DNA from: Macrophomina tecta
Lineage: Eukaryota > Ascomycota > Dothideomycetes > Botryosphaeriales > Botryosphaeriaceae
Length of the DNA stretch: 64,000 nucleotides
Assembly: GCA_024180945.1 (NCBI GenBank)
Contig: JAKSGN010000041.1
Location: 1,736,001-1,800,000 of the forward strand
Direction: 5' to 3'
Numbering within the stretch: position 1 is the stretch's first letter; the number at the start of each line of letters is the position of its first letter. A program made the translations under genes and the position numbers. The notes under the pieces are model-generated. The model saw nothing but the letters and a program-made list of their open reading frames with translations. It was not told the origin of the DNA and ran no database searches. Below, in pieces: positions 1-12,271 of the stretch.

Positions 1-1688
1 CTGGTGGAGTTGTGGAGAAGGGTCGTCGTCGGGAGATCAACATGGCTCTAGCGGAACGGTGGTGGCCTGCTCCACCAAATGCCTGTTGCCTCGTGCGAGG
101 GAGGGGATTATGGAAATGCGAAAGAGGAAAACAGAGGCACACTGACGAGTGGTTTTTTTTTAAAAAAATAAAGAAAGGAAAAAAGCACTGCGCGATGAAA
201 CTTGAAACGCAACCGTGAAGGGACAGCGGCACGGTATGAAGCGAAACGTTCCAGCGAGCGTGAGTCGAAACTCTACAGCGCAGAAAGGAGAGGAAATAAT
301 AGCGAGATGTTAGCGCACAGCACACAGGCAGAGAGACCCGAATCTCCACGAATTCAGAAGACAGCGCCCGTCACGAAGTTATAGCGGAGAGGGCGCTCAG
401 ACCGTGCGGGTACACCCTGCCGTAGCGCGCTGCAGAGGAGTCGCGCGATGGAGATGGAGAAGGCAAAAAGAAGAGGCGTTTTGGGTAAGAAGCGCCTTTG
501 TGGCAGCCATCGAATGTAGGGGCTCGTATTGCAGCCCCTGCGCTCCTCATGACCCCCCCGCCAGCCGCCCGTGCCTGGCGATCGCGCAAGCCCACCATGC
601 CGCTTCAAGCCCATTCTAGGCCCAAAGAGAGTCTTGCCAGCCGCCTGAAGGAGCGGCAGCGCATCCGAGTCTGTTCCGCGCCATTCACACGTGCAGCCGC
701 CGCCTATAAATATGCCTCCGCCTCTACCACATCAGGCAAGAAACGGGGCTGGTTTCGTTTCATCACCTCATCAGCAGACGTCCGTTCGCCGCCGGCTGCC
801 CGGCACCACCAAACTCAATCACTCCCCACACTTCAAGACAATCGCTGCCTCAGGGAAGAAGAGAAAGGTATCAATAAATCAGTCTGCCGGGAATGTCGTG
901 ACATATGAAAGATGAAGTTTGACCTGCAGCCAGCAGTCGGGTGAGCTATATACAGTGTATGTATACCTGAATATGTGTATATGTATAATGGTTGCCAACC
1001 GACCAAATCGAAGCCCAGGCCATCGTCCATGTTCAGGGGTGGAAATGAGAGAGAAAGTTTGCTCGGTCGCGGCGTGATTTGCCTGTGTCAGAGCACGGCG
1101 GTATCAAAAGGTAGTGAACGAAAAGCGGATTACATTGGAAGTCGACCTTTCCTTACAAGTGTCGCCCCATAGTAGTGTCGCGCTGCTTGGCGACCCACTC
1201 CCGCACGGTAGAGTGTCGGTCCCTGCATGAGAAGGAAACTGCTCAGGGTGGTAAGAAAGGAGAGTCGCGAGCGCATGATAGCTCCATGCGCAGCCATGTG
1301 CTCGAACGCGTGAGGGGAAGATGCCGTCCAACAAGATAGAAAACAAAAAAAAAAAAAAAAAAAAGGTACTATAGCCAAATAGACACAACTCCGTCATCGG
1401 CAAAGTGGCGGGTGCGAGAAACAAGGGGGAAAAAAAAACACAGCTCCGTCAGAAAAGAAATAAGGAAAGTAACCTCCCGAAGAAAACCGGTACTGCTAAC
1501 ATGATTGGGTATTTGCCTCGTCCCTCCTCCACATCCTTCTCTTTCTTTTTCATTCAGTATTTTCTTCCACGTCGAACCAGCTCTCGCCGGCCCGATTCTC
1601 CTCCACATCTTCCAGCCCCGCCTCACGCAACTTCTCTTGCAATTGTTCTTGAAGCGTCAGAGCCTGCTCTCGGCCCACGGATTCGCGA
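1..1688. other. Intergenic, no gene recognised
   Basis: No reading frame here has family resemblance; the frames are short, overlap on both strands and are rich in Arg, Pro and Ser, as expected for chance frames in GC-rich DNA. The stretch holds a TATAAATA-like sequence near 705-712 and a 20-base A tract at 1345-1364. The last part (about 1550-1690) probably belongs to the 3' end of the DENN gene, in a different frame from the main one. Confidence 0.6.
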
Positions 1689-1760
1689 TTAACTCGTTCC
1701 ACCAACGATAGGCCTGCCAGACGACGTCCGTCGAATGTTGTGCGCATACTTAGAGACCGG
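1550..1760 (-). other. Probable displaced C-terminal end of the DENN gene
   Basis: Another frame than the main DENN exon, ending at 1550, encodes a well-behaved Glu/Gln/Arg-rich helical stretch (for example TTFDGRRLAGLSLVERVN, then an acidic tail). It looks like a genuine protein end. The annotated frame instead stops at 1689 after a short unremarkable tail. The simplest readings are a one-base frame change around 1745-1765 (real or assembly error) or a small unrecognised intron. I could not find a convincing donor/acceptor pair of usable length there. Confidence 0.4.
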
Positions 1761-4657
1761 CGCGATGTGGTGATGGATCTCCTCTTTGCCAGTGCTGCTG
1801 CTGTTGTCGCGAAAGTCACGAAATGAATCCCGGGAGTCCCGAAAGGACTCCCGGTTTTCAATTGATTCATCTTCGGCCTCCACTATCTTGGTTGGGACGT
1901 CTGGGACGTCATCGTTTTTGTAATGTTGCAGACTGCGCCTGTCCGGCGTTGTCGACGCCGAAGCCATCGACATCGATGTGCTCGACCTGTTGTGGACGAG
2001 GTCCGGAGTGGGCGGAATGCTCGAATGTCTGTTGCTGGGGCGCAGGTAGGATGACTCCTCGTCTCCAGCCTCGCTGCCGTTGGTAGCGTCAGCGGTGCCA
2101 TCGACGGTGCCATCCTCGGAGCCAGCGAGAGACTTCTCGCGGCTGTGGCCACGCTCTTCCTCAAAGTCTGCAGCCTGGGCCAGGTGGAGACCCTCGACAG
2201 CAGCAGCGCACTGCTCCGAGATGTTCTTAATGATATAAGCGATGGCGTCGGTCTTGTCACGCAGGTGCCGGTCAGCGACATCAGCCATGCTCAGAGCTGA
2301 AAACCTCTTACGAGCAGTCGGGCTGTTCATTAGCCGGCTTTCCATGTCGGGATTCGCGTCGCCATAGCGGCTGACCCGGCGGGAAGCACGTGAAGAAGTC
2401 CGTGAGTCCACGCCACGGGCGTTGCTAGCCTCGGCCGGACTCTTCTCCGGCTTCTCAGTCTGCTCGCTGCCATCTTGCTCCTCGCGCGCATCCTCGAAGC
2501 CGGCCTCGATGTAATCGCTGATTTCCGGGTCAGAGGTGAGCGACTTGACGATGTGCTGCATGTGGTGGGCTTGGCCGTCGATGAGTGCGCGGAGGTGCAA
2601 CACAACGCGTTGAGCCTCGTCTCTTTGGCGCATGAGCTTGGAGTTGTCATTTTCGAGAGCCTGGAGCTCCTTCCTGTTGCGCTTCCTCTCGCGCTCCAGC
2701 TCCTCGGCAATCTCTTGCTGCAGAACAAGCGCCTCGAGTGCGTCGTCGCGTTGCTTCTCGGTGCCCGAGAGACGGACGGTAAGCCTGGCGGCGTCGTCCT
2801 TCTGCTGGTCGATGAGGTTGGTGAGGCGGCGGTTTTCGCGCTTGTGATTCTCGATCTTGATCTTGAGCTCGGACGTCTCCTTGGTAAGCTGCTCAGCGAA
2901 CGTCTGGAATTTGAGGAATTGCTGCTTCCAGCTCTCGAGCTCCTCGACGAGGAAGTTGTTCCTCTTGGAGACCTTGGACAACTCAGTGTCCATTCTGCCC
3001 TTGAGGTTGATGAAATCTTGCCATGCTTCCATGGCATCACGCGAGTACTGGTTGCGCTCGCGAACGATTTCATTGAGGTGTCTCATGGAGACCTTGGTCA
3101 TCAGAGGCTTCTTTTGGGATCCACCGAAGATGGCCTTGACGCCGGTGTTGCGGCCCTTAATCTGACGGTTAGATCTCCCCCTTGAGCCCAGGGGCGCGCC
3201 ACTTACTAATTTCTCGCACATGTGGTCCATGACGCCCATGACAGCGTCCTGGTTCCACCAGTCGGGATCTTGAATGCTCTCGACTTCACCGCGCATGACG
3301 ATGATCTGGCCGGCGGGGACCAGCTTACCGCCTCCGTAGGCGGAGCGCAGGTGCTGGGGCACGCCAGATGGCGCCACTTCTCCATTCAGGGCCTGGGTCA
3401 GGCGATTGATCATCTTGGTCCTCTGGCCGGGATTGAGAGTGCTGGGCGGGTTGGAGGTGAGGACGAAGTTGCGGTCCAGATCGACAACCAACGCGTCGTT
3501 GGGAGCGGTGAAGAGCGTGCGGCATTCGGCCGTGGTGCCCAGGATATACGGGCCAGGTTCCTCGACCAGGCTCTTGGCGTGGCGGGCGTGGACAACCGGG
3601 ACATACAGACCACTCCACTCGTAGACACGGACCATGTAGCGAATGGTCTCGGCGGCGACGGTGAGCATGGCCGGGTAGTGGCTCACGAAGATAATGCGGC
3701 GGGTGGGTGAAACGGCGGCCTCGACGACACCGACAATGTTGGGGATGGAGAGACAAGTGAACAGGGGCCACATGGCGAAATTCTGGAAGCCAGTCGGGGA
3801 AGAAGGGAATTGGTAGCAAAGAGCGTAGTCCTTCATGTCAATGCGGACGAGGTCGTTAAGCCTGGGGGCGGGGAAGCTAAGAATGCGGGAGACCTCTTCG
3901 GCGTGGAAGAGGTTGGTAGCCTTGTTCCAGTGGATCCACATGCCGCGGAGGTAGTCGCCAAGGAGGTTGTAAAGCGGATATCTCGAAAGGAAACTCAGGC
4001 AGTAGGGAATCCAGTAGGTCTCGTCCGGTGAGTCGTAGAAGTCGTTCTCGGTCCGCTTGCGCAGCTCGCGGATCGTCTCCGCTCTCTTCTCGTCGGCGCG
4101 CGACCACACGCGGAGGGCGATGCCGTAGAGCGTGTGAGACGAGTCCTGCTGGAGGACGAAGGAGTGGTGGACGCAGTGCGGCTGCTGCTTGCCGGTGCAA
4201 ATCTCGACGTCGTGCGGGAAGCAAGCCTGCGGGAGTCACGTTAATGCTACGGGCCATTGGGGCGTGGATCGCGGGGGGCGCAACATACCCGCATGGCGGC
4301 ATGCAGAGACCTGGCAATCTCGTTGTCCTGCTCCAGCCGCGGGCTGCTGCCGAGGATCTCAGGGAGCCAGAATTGGCCGACGGCTCCCTTCATGTGCTGG
4401 ATCTTGCCCTGCGACGGCGCGGGAGCTTTGACCCACTGCGACGGCTCACGCCCGACGCCGCACACCATGTAGGCGTGGGTGAGGGTCTTGGGAGTGCGCT
4501 GGCCGGGCTTGACGTTGAGCTGGGAGGGCAGCGGCTGGGTGATGCGCGAGTGCAGCGACGAGGTCCGGCTGGGGATGAACAGGCTGTTCTCGCCCTGGGC
4601 GGTCGAGGGCCGGTCGGCATCGCGGGTGCGAGGGCGGAGGCTGAGGGAGGGCGCCAT
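1689..4657 (-). CDS. DENN (AEX-3) domain protein with long coiled coil
   Basis: Probable guanine-nucleotide exchange factor or regulator for Rab GTPases in membrane traffic, inferred from the DENN family. Two main exons: 4657-4289, then 4226-1689, joined across a 62 bp intron (4227-4288; donor GTATGT, acceptor CCGCAG) that preserves frame. A further in-frame 45 bp intron is likely at 3162-3206 (GTAAGT, CTAAC, CAG). The product is about 953 residues with that intron removed, 968 if retained. The upstream DENN part lies in exon 1 and early exon 2. The core DENN part is recognisable around the stretch VYEWSGLYVPVV and LGTTAECRTLFTAPNDALVVDLD. A Lys/Glu/Gln-rich coiled coil follows, and then a Ser-rich disordered tail. 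The start at 4657 is the first Met of the uDENN exon. The encoded C-terminus is uncertain: the overlapping frame down to 1550 looks more protein-like than the last residues of this frame. The gene is divergent from bcd1. Confidence 0.88.
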
Positions 4658-6017
4658 GGCGTGGTCGGGGAGGGAATCAGAGGCTCAGCAGGAGCATGCG
4701 CCTGGGAGAGCAGGCCGGCTGGACGTAGGCAGCCGGCAGGACTCGGGCGGTCAGGTCGAGGCAATTGATCGGGAGGCGAGAGAAGAGGGACGGACGCAGA
4801 AGGAGTGGAGGGGAGGCGTGGGAATATTGGGATGAAGAGCTCAAACGGGGGTCGCTGGGCTCGCTCCTAATGGCGGGCGCGGGCAGCGCTAGGCAGGATG
4901 GACATGTATCGCGCAGGCGTCGCCTGGAGAGTTTGATTGAGACGTGAGCGGCATGGGGCCCCGTCTGGCGCATGCACGCGCAGGGGCTCCATTTTCGCAT
5001 TCAACGCCGCCAAGCAGCAGGGGGGGCTTCCTTCCCGCGGCCGGGCGTGCGCTCCACCAGCTCGCGCCTGGCTGCGCGTGGCATTGGACAGAGTCAGCGG
5101 TGGTGCAGCGCGCGCGGCCGGCCGGCAGTACTCGCGGGCTACACGTGCCCTGCCATTTCCGCCACGCCCGCGCGCAGGCTGTCCCTTGCGGCGGCGGCAG
5201 GCCGGAACGCAACGTGGAGGTCGCCAGCGCCCGCCTCGCCCGCCTGCCCGCTGGCTGCATTGCGGGCGATCCATTAATCCACGCGCTGCCTCTGCTAGTG
5301 CCGGGCGGCCGCGCCCAATAAGGGCGCCTTGTGCTGCTTCTGGCCGCGCCTGTGCCCCTGATGCGCGCCCGGCATCAGCTCACGCAGCGCGCTGCATTGG
5401 GCCGGCCGGCTGCGCGTGGCTGGAGGCTGCGACCTGGGGCCTGGGGCGCCGGATAGATGAGAAACGGCTCTTCTGCGCCTGAAACGAAGCCGTGGGGCCT
5501 GTCCTTGTCGGCGGATCGGAGCTAGGGGAATATGATAGCGGTGCAGCGCCGCCGCGGCCAGCTCGCCATTGCGTGCAGCCGGGGCGATGCATGCTCCGCA
5601 GCGATGCGCGCGCTGCAGCAGCGGGCGGCGCTGCGCTGCGCTGCACTGCGCCGGCGCCGGCGCAGAAGAAGCACCCTCGCGCTGTGGATCTGCGCGACTC
5701 GACCAGACCCTGGCGAAAACTCTACCTGCAGCTTTCACCAGCGCAAGTCGTCATCGCCCGCCGCCGCCAGCCCTTCAAGCTTAAACTTCCTCTAGCTTGA
5801 TCCCCCACCGCCTGCCGTCTCGTCCCAGCCGATAACGACTGGCCTGCTGCCTGCCTGACCCGCGGGATCTCCTGGCCCGCCTCCCGCTCCATCCCATCCA
5901 GCCAAGCTCTCCAGTGCTGCGCGAATCAGCACGAGCGTCCGCCAGAGCCTTCCAAGGCTGCAACACCTCCGCCGCCGCCGCCGCCGCCGCTGCTGCTGCT
6001 GCTGGTCCGCCTGAGCC
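4658..6017. promoter_or_regulatory. Divergent promoter region between DENN gene and bcd1
   Basis: A 1.36 kb GC-rich spacer between two divergent starts. No conserved coding sequence is seen; the apparent frames are Ala/Arg/Pro-rich on both strands. A CCG run followed by CTG repeats (about 5967-6003) lies immediately before the bcd1 start, in its likely 5' untranslated leader. No TATA box was recognised with confidence. Confidence 0.5.
5967..6003 (+). repeat. (CCG)n-(CTG)n triplet repeat in bcd1 leader
   Basis: About eight CCG units run directly into about six CTG-type units, ending 15 bases before the bcd1 ATG. They would lie in the mRNA leader if transcription starts upstream. Confidence 0.8.
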
Positions 6018-7399
6018 ATGGCCGACGAGCCGCTGCTCAGCGACTTGTGCAGCGTCTGGTAAGCCCGCGCCCGCAATTTGCTCGCAAATTCCTCAATCTC
6101 GCAAGATCACCTGCCGTGTCACATAGAGGGCTCTGCTGACATCGCGCCTGTGAGCAGCAACCGCAACCCTCCCAAGTACTGCTGCCCCCGAGACTCGGTG
6201 CGCACATGCTCCCTTCCGTGCTACAAGCGCCATCAGCAATGGGCCCAGTGCAATGGCAAGCGCGACCCCGCCGCCTTCGTCAAGCGCGCCGACCTCGCCA
6301 CCCCCCGCGGCATTGACCACGACTACAACTTCCTGACTGGCATTGAGCGCGGCCTGCAGCGTGCAGACGACGACCAGGGCGCCCGGGCCCACGAGCTCAA
6401 GAAGTACGAGCAGATGCAGGCGCGCCTGCGGCCCTACTTGCAGCGCAATCGCATCATTGTGGACCGAGCGCCCGTGGGCATGAGCAGGCAGAAGACGAAC
6501 AGTACGCGGCTGACAAAGTAGGTCCACTGTTCCCCTGTCTTCCAGAACCCGCCTTCCGGAACTTGCCCGCTGACGCGCCTCGCAGAGGAGGAAATGTTCG
6601 GTGGGCCGTCGAGTGGCTGCATGAAGATGGCTCCCGGGATCTGCACGAAGCCGATGCTGACAGGTCCCTAAGCGACCTTTATTCCATTCTCCTGGCCGAT
6701 TTGACCCGCAAGAGGAAGCGCACGGAGCAGCTGCCCGACAGAGCTGCGAAACTGAGCAAAGACAGCCATGTCTCAATCGGGGCAGCTGGCAGCCACCAAA
6801 CTCCCGCTTTGGGACCACCTGCTGCGGAGCCTGCTTCTGACGATACACAAGCAGTTCCAACTGCTGTCAGCACTTCGGCCGAGCAGTCGAAACTACATTC
6901 TCGCTCTGCCCAACAAGGCGCTCCGGAAGGGTCCACAGCAGAAGACGTCTCTGATAAAGCTGCAGACGACAAATCCAACGCGCAGAATCACACACCAATC
7001 CCTTCCTTCTACCTTCTCAAACCGCACACCCCTTCCTCCCAGCCTCGCGTCTTGATTCCCCTAGACTCGAGCTCCACTCTTACAGCTGCACTCTCCTCAC
7101 AGGTCGTCCTCGAATATCCGACCATTAAGGTGCTGCTGCGCCAAGCCGCCGACGCCCCGCTCCCGGACGGCTTCATACTCGAAGAAGACTACATCCGCCA
7201 GACCAAGCAGGATGTCCAGGAGCTTGAAGCGCTGATCGGGCCGGACGGGCAGGTGATGACTGCAGCTAAAGTCCGGAGGGAAGACGACCCTGCCAACGCA
7301 GCGGACGGAAAAGTGAGCAAAGGAGCCGGAGACATCGGCCCGCTTGACGACAAGAAGCTACTGGAAGTCCTGACGAGGGACTTGAACGCGCGTAAGTGA
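6018..7399 (+). CDS. bcd1: Box C/D snoRNA assembly factor Bcd1 (HIT zinc finger)
   Basis: Nuclear factor for the stability and assembly of box C/D snoRNPs, assigned by family. Three exons: 6018-6058, 6158-6517 and 6586-7399. The introns (6059-6157 with GTAAGC donor and GCTGAC branch; 6518-6585 with GTAGGT donor) restore one frame of 404 residues, close to yeast Bcd1 length. The first intron splits a Cys codon, so splicing creates LCSVC, the first zinc-ligand pair of the HIT finger. The rest of the finger follows (KYCCPRDSVRTCSLPCYKRH, then QC). Next come the typical Bcd1 segments: DYNFL, LRPYLQRNRIIVDRAPVGMSR with NSTRLTK, VRWAVEWLH, and the C-terminal FYLLKPHTP and YPTIKVLL region. One oddity: the usual CPRC of this finger reads CPRD, so one expected ligand is missing. 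Confidence 0.9.
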
Positions 7400-10300
7400 T
7401 GCGCCTGACCGTTCTGGGAAAGGGTGGCGGCCTAGATTTCAAACAGCAAACGGCGCACTCCTGCCTCAACCTTCAGCGCGGCATTGATCGCTGCCCCCCG
7501 GCTGGCAGTCAGTCCCGGCCTCTTGCGTCAGAAGAGCACGGAGCTGATTGACCGCTCGCCAATGCCCGTAGAAAGGCCAACTACCGAGGACCAGGTTTCC
7601 TGAGAGGCACTCGGACGGAGAGGGCAGGTAGTATGAGTCGTGACTCACGCCTACCCCGATTCTGAGACACAGGGAGGGTGAACCTTAATTCACACAACCC
7701 CGTCAACCGTTGTAGGCGTGTGTGCTGTTGCCACGCTGTGATCACCACGGCCTGGCTTCCTTGTTGCGACAGCATTGCTCAATCGACGCATGGGTGGTTC
7801 GGACGCTGCACCGCCAGTTGCAAACAGGAAGAGACTCCGATCTATCAGGGCTTTTTTTATCTACATGATGGCGCGATCTGCCTCGTTTCGCCCCCGCTTT
7901 GGCCCCTTCTTTTTAAGCGAGGAGCCAATGAGCAGGATTTGCTCTTCGCGTAGGTTCTGTGGTGCCTGAGGGTGGAGGAGGGGGGGTGCCTTGTCTCGAT
8001 AAGCGAAGGAGCCGCCGTTTACGCGTCAAGCGGTTCGGAGAGCGCGAGCGCGAGCGCTGAGGCCAGTTGCGGTGTACCGGCCTGGTCCGTTCCCGAAGCA
8101 GAAATAGTAGTCACCCTTCGTGTCAATGTGCTATATTGGAGTGGTTTGCATATAGCTCACCCTAAAACCGGATTCGTACGGCGGTCACCAGACGTATACT
8201 GGCCTTACTCTTATTTGTCCAGTCTTCTATAGGTTCCAAGGATCGAGGAGGGTTGGGGCTGCCATCCCTACACCTTCTGCTGCTCTCGGCGCCTCTCGCC
8301 GCCCTTCCCTTCCTTCGCGCCACCGAATTCCCTCGTTGATCCAGTGGCTTGGCCCTCAATGCACTGGGCCTCAGAGACCACCGACAAAAATACCAGGCAT
8401 CTTGTAGCATTCCTCAACTTTGTGCTGCTCGCCATTCGCACACGCATGACATTTGGAACTGATGCTGCAAGTCACAATTCCACTGCACAGACAGATGCGA
8501 TGGCCAGCAAAAGTCAATCTGAGATCGTGTGGCAAGCGGTACCCAGGTTCACCCATTGCCATCGCCCCGTCTCTGGCAGCGTACCGATAGCTGACTCTTC
8601 CCTGCTTCACCTCCCTTTTCCCCGCACGTTTGGACAGGGTCCATCGCAAACAACCAATCGATTGCCCGCCCCTAACTGCTCCGAGCGCCACACCCCCCCA
8701 ATCAAAGCGAAAACGATAGATGATTGTCAGTCCAGGGAGAGAGCTAAAGACAGTCGGAAAGAAAAATACAGAAAAAGCTTAAGTGGTTCGGTTCGGCTCC
8801 TTGCCGATCGCTACGCCCTGGCGGCCAACGTTCAATTGGCCGCCGTTTGAAATGAGCGGTCACACCTCGAACTTCTAGAGCTTATGAGGTGCAATTCTAA
8901 AAGATTGCCGGAGGGAAGAGCTGTGTGACATGTCGACTGAGCGGGAAGTCGTCAACACACGGCCCAAAAGGCCCTGCAACATCAAGGCAAAATGAGGTGG
9001 AGCAAGCATGCCGCCAAGCGGGACGGCGACTGGGGCGGGTCCTGGAGAACATCCCCAGATGTCTCATCCGGATCATAGTGGTTTGGGAGCGATCGAGAAG
9101 AAGGAGATGCCTGGACTCAGGGCGGCCGTTCTCCGCAGAAAACTGTCAGCCTCGTCAGCTCAGCAAGGATGATTTCAGACACTTCAACAATGGCATGAGA
9201 CTACGCGCTGCACTGCTCCTGCTTCGCCATGCGTTCATCTTCGCATTTCTCGAGCCCTTCGTGCGCATGTTGTTCCACCTCTCTGTTCCTCACATTGTAT
9301 CATCGCCAGCCGAAGGCCCAGCTCCTCTTTCCGATTATCTGCGTCGCAAACGCCTCTGAATCAACCATCTTTGTCAACGTCACCAGCCTTTCATCTCTAC
9401 AGCCACCATCAGCACTACTGATCCGACGCACAACCCTATCCACCGTTGTAATTCTGTAGATGACGACCTACACACTCATTCGCCCTCCATCCAATAAGCC
9501 ACACCACCCTCCTGCCCACTCTGACTAGTGCCCTGCCGCTAAGAAGAAAGCTGCGACAGCGGTCCATCGGTACAACCGCTCCCGCAACTCCCGCCACGCC
9601 GCTGTTTGGAACTCGGACCAACCCCTTACGTTATTCTCACTTTTACCCAATCACTGGCACCCTTTTGCATGTCGGCATTGACAGTGTCAGTGACTATCAG
9701 TGAATGTATGCAAGGCCACCTACGAGTGCTATCAGCCCAATCAAGAGGAGGACAGAAAAGAGTAGAACCGAGGAAACCGTAGCTAGGGAGCGGGAAGGGA
9801 AAAGGCACGGCGAACGCACCCAGCCTCCCAGCTCGTACTCGTAAGACATCCAGCCAGCTCAACACGCTGCGATACCTGCCAACCCAGAACCGAGAGGGCC
9901 ATAGCCCCAACCCGACCTGATACACCTATCTCGAGTCCATGAGACGGTCAAGTAATAATAGCTCTCGCTATTGTATGAACAATTGACCGGCACGCACGTA
10001 TGATTCCCGATCCTCATCGGGTCAGAATTCCTTTTGTTCGGCCAAATGGCGCCATACCAAGTCAAGGCGAGAGACCCTGCTTTGAGGAAATGCTCGCTTC
10101 GCCCTGGGAAGGCTTATCATACACCGCAATGCTATCATCAAGTCGCGTCTTTTGCCTCGCAGCCGTCCCCGCGACATCAGCCTTCCGGCCTGCAGCCCAG
10201 AGTCATCATAGTACCCTTATGCATCCTCGCGAGATGTGCCAGATGTTAGTAGCGACATCACATGCGTCATGAGCTTAAAAGATGTTGACGTCCAGAAGCC

Positions 10301-12271
10301 TTCGGCGATCCGTCCCGCTTGCTTCCATCTACCGACATTCACCGCGCGGCCTTCGCCGTCTCTCCTCCCCTCTTCTCCTTTCTTCCGCTGCATCATGCGC
10401 CGCGCCAGCCTCCAGGGCCCGAGAAACAAGCGGGCCGAGGGGGAAAAGAGAGCGAGCAAGCGAGCGAGCCCCATGCACACACACATCTGCGGGGTTCGAC
10501 AAGCGAGAGCAAGAGAGGCAAACGCGGGCATCGTGGACGACGAGCACCGTGCGACTGCCCCCGCCCCTCCCTGAACGCAGAACAGCGGGTCTGCGCGTGC
10601 GCGGTTATCGTAAGCTGTTCTTGTCTCGGTGGATAGCGGGGCCGATATAGCGGCAGGGATGGCATCATCATATCGTTCCCGGCGTCCGTCGTCGCCTTCC
10701 TCTCCGCTCATATGTACATGCCTGCGGTCAACGGTAAAAAAAAAAAAAAAAAAAGTTGCCGACATTTACCTGCGCAGAGAGGTAAGTGCATGCAGGAAAC
10801 ACGGAAAAAGAGGGGGCGAGGAAAGGGTAGAGGGGGAAACTTTCGTGCTTTTGTTCCAATATTGTGAGAAGCGAATGCTTTCCCGAGTCAAGTCGCGGGC
10901 CTGACCGGGGTATTAGGTTGCCCCTCGGTACATACGTCGGCACGCAGGGACGCCGAGAACTAATATGTATGTGCGTGTGTGACCACTTGAAGTGAGTGAA
11001 AGAATGGGTGATGGAAATGTTGGTGCTATACATGGCGTCTGCAATAACAAGCAAAAAGGTGATGACAGGCGCCACTTCCGAGAGACATGAAGGACAGAGA
11101 TATGCGGTACTAAGCTAGTCAGTCACTAGCCGACTATTGATTTGTCGATCAAACGTCGGTCTCGTGGTAGGTGTTGCGAGGAGCTTATGCAAGGGACGAA
11201 AAAGCAAAAGGCCGCTGATCCTCTCTGAACTAGCTATAGCGATCCATAGTATCGTTCGTATGCGAAATTGAATCTTTGTCAGACAATCGGTTTGCGGGCG
11301 GGGTCGGAGGATGGATGGATCCAATGGCGTGAGGTAATTGCACGTGCAGTTGCATACACATCACGAGGTACTCATACGCAGCGTGCTGACGGCGCAAAGT
11401 AGCACCGGTGAGAGTTTGCACAGAAGCAAGGACGCTTGCAGTAGCTTCGTTAGGTAGGGGAAAAAAGATCAAACTATCACTATCTAAGGTGCTTGAGGGG
11501 TATGTAGCAAACAAAGTTAAAAGAAAAACTAAGCAGGAGCGACCAGCAACGATAGGGCAAGAGCAAAAAAAACAAGCAACAAGCAAACTAAGAGAAACCA
11601 AAGTATGCATGCTAGCCACGTACCAGAATCAAGACTCATGCGGCTAAGGGGAGAAAGAGGAGCTATGAAGCAAAGTAGACAGATTCCAAGCAGTAAACGA
11701 GCATCGAAAGAGCCTTGCAAATACTAAAAGCCCAAGATCTTTTCCCTGTATACCACATTCTCGACCTGTGCTTCTGCCGTTTCAAGAAAGAGTTCTCGAT
11801 GAGGGGGTATTGTTATCTCTTCTTCTGAAAAGGATTGACGAGACAAAGGGAACGTTCCGCGAAGGGCAGGACTCTCTTCCATCCAGGCCACCAATTCAAA
11901 CTAATCCAAAAGCCATCTCATCCACCCGAGAATCCGCGCGTATTGGATTCCAGAGGAGCAGAATGGGGATACCGGAAATAGAGCAGGAGAAGAGGAGATT
12001 CGTGAAGGCAAACGCAGATAGGAAAGGAGAACTCTCGGGAGGCTTGTCAATTTTTCAGATCGCGACCGTGTCCTCGGCGTAGCTTGTATCGACGCACATC
12101 AACAAAAGTCATTTACGTAGAAAGACATGTGCAAGAAAGTGAGAATAGGGGCAGGGGTAGTGGTGTGAGCATTAAGAGAAGGGCGCGACTTGTCGTAGGA
12201 TGGAAAAAATGATGGAACGCCGTGGCAAAGCGCAAGATATCGTAACGCCGGATCATCGGAGGTCTGCGTGC
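7400..12271. other. 4.9 kb convergent intergenic region, no gene recognised
   Basis: This spacer lies between the 3' ends of bcd1 and the kinesin gene. Frames on both strands are short and without family resemblance. It contains a 19-base A tract at 10736-10754 and moderately AT-rich stretches near 11.1-11.7 kb. It is large for a spacer between convergent genes and could hold a non-coding RNA or a lost gene, but I see no direct support for either. Confidence 0.5.

Noticed and set aside
4937..5482. 181-residue plus-strand frame upstream of bcd1
   Set aside because: Ala/Arg/Cys-rich and lies in the divergent promoter; all frames are equally open there.
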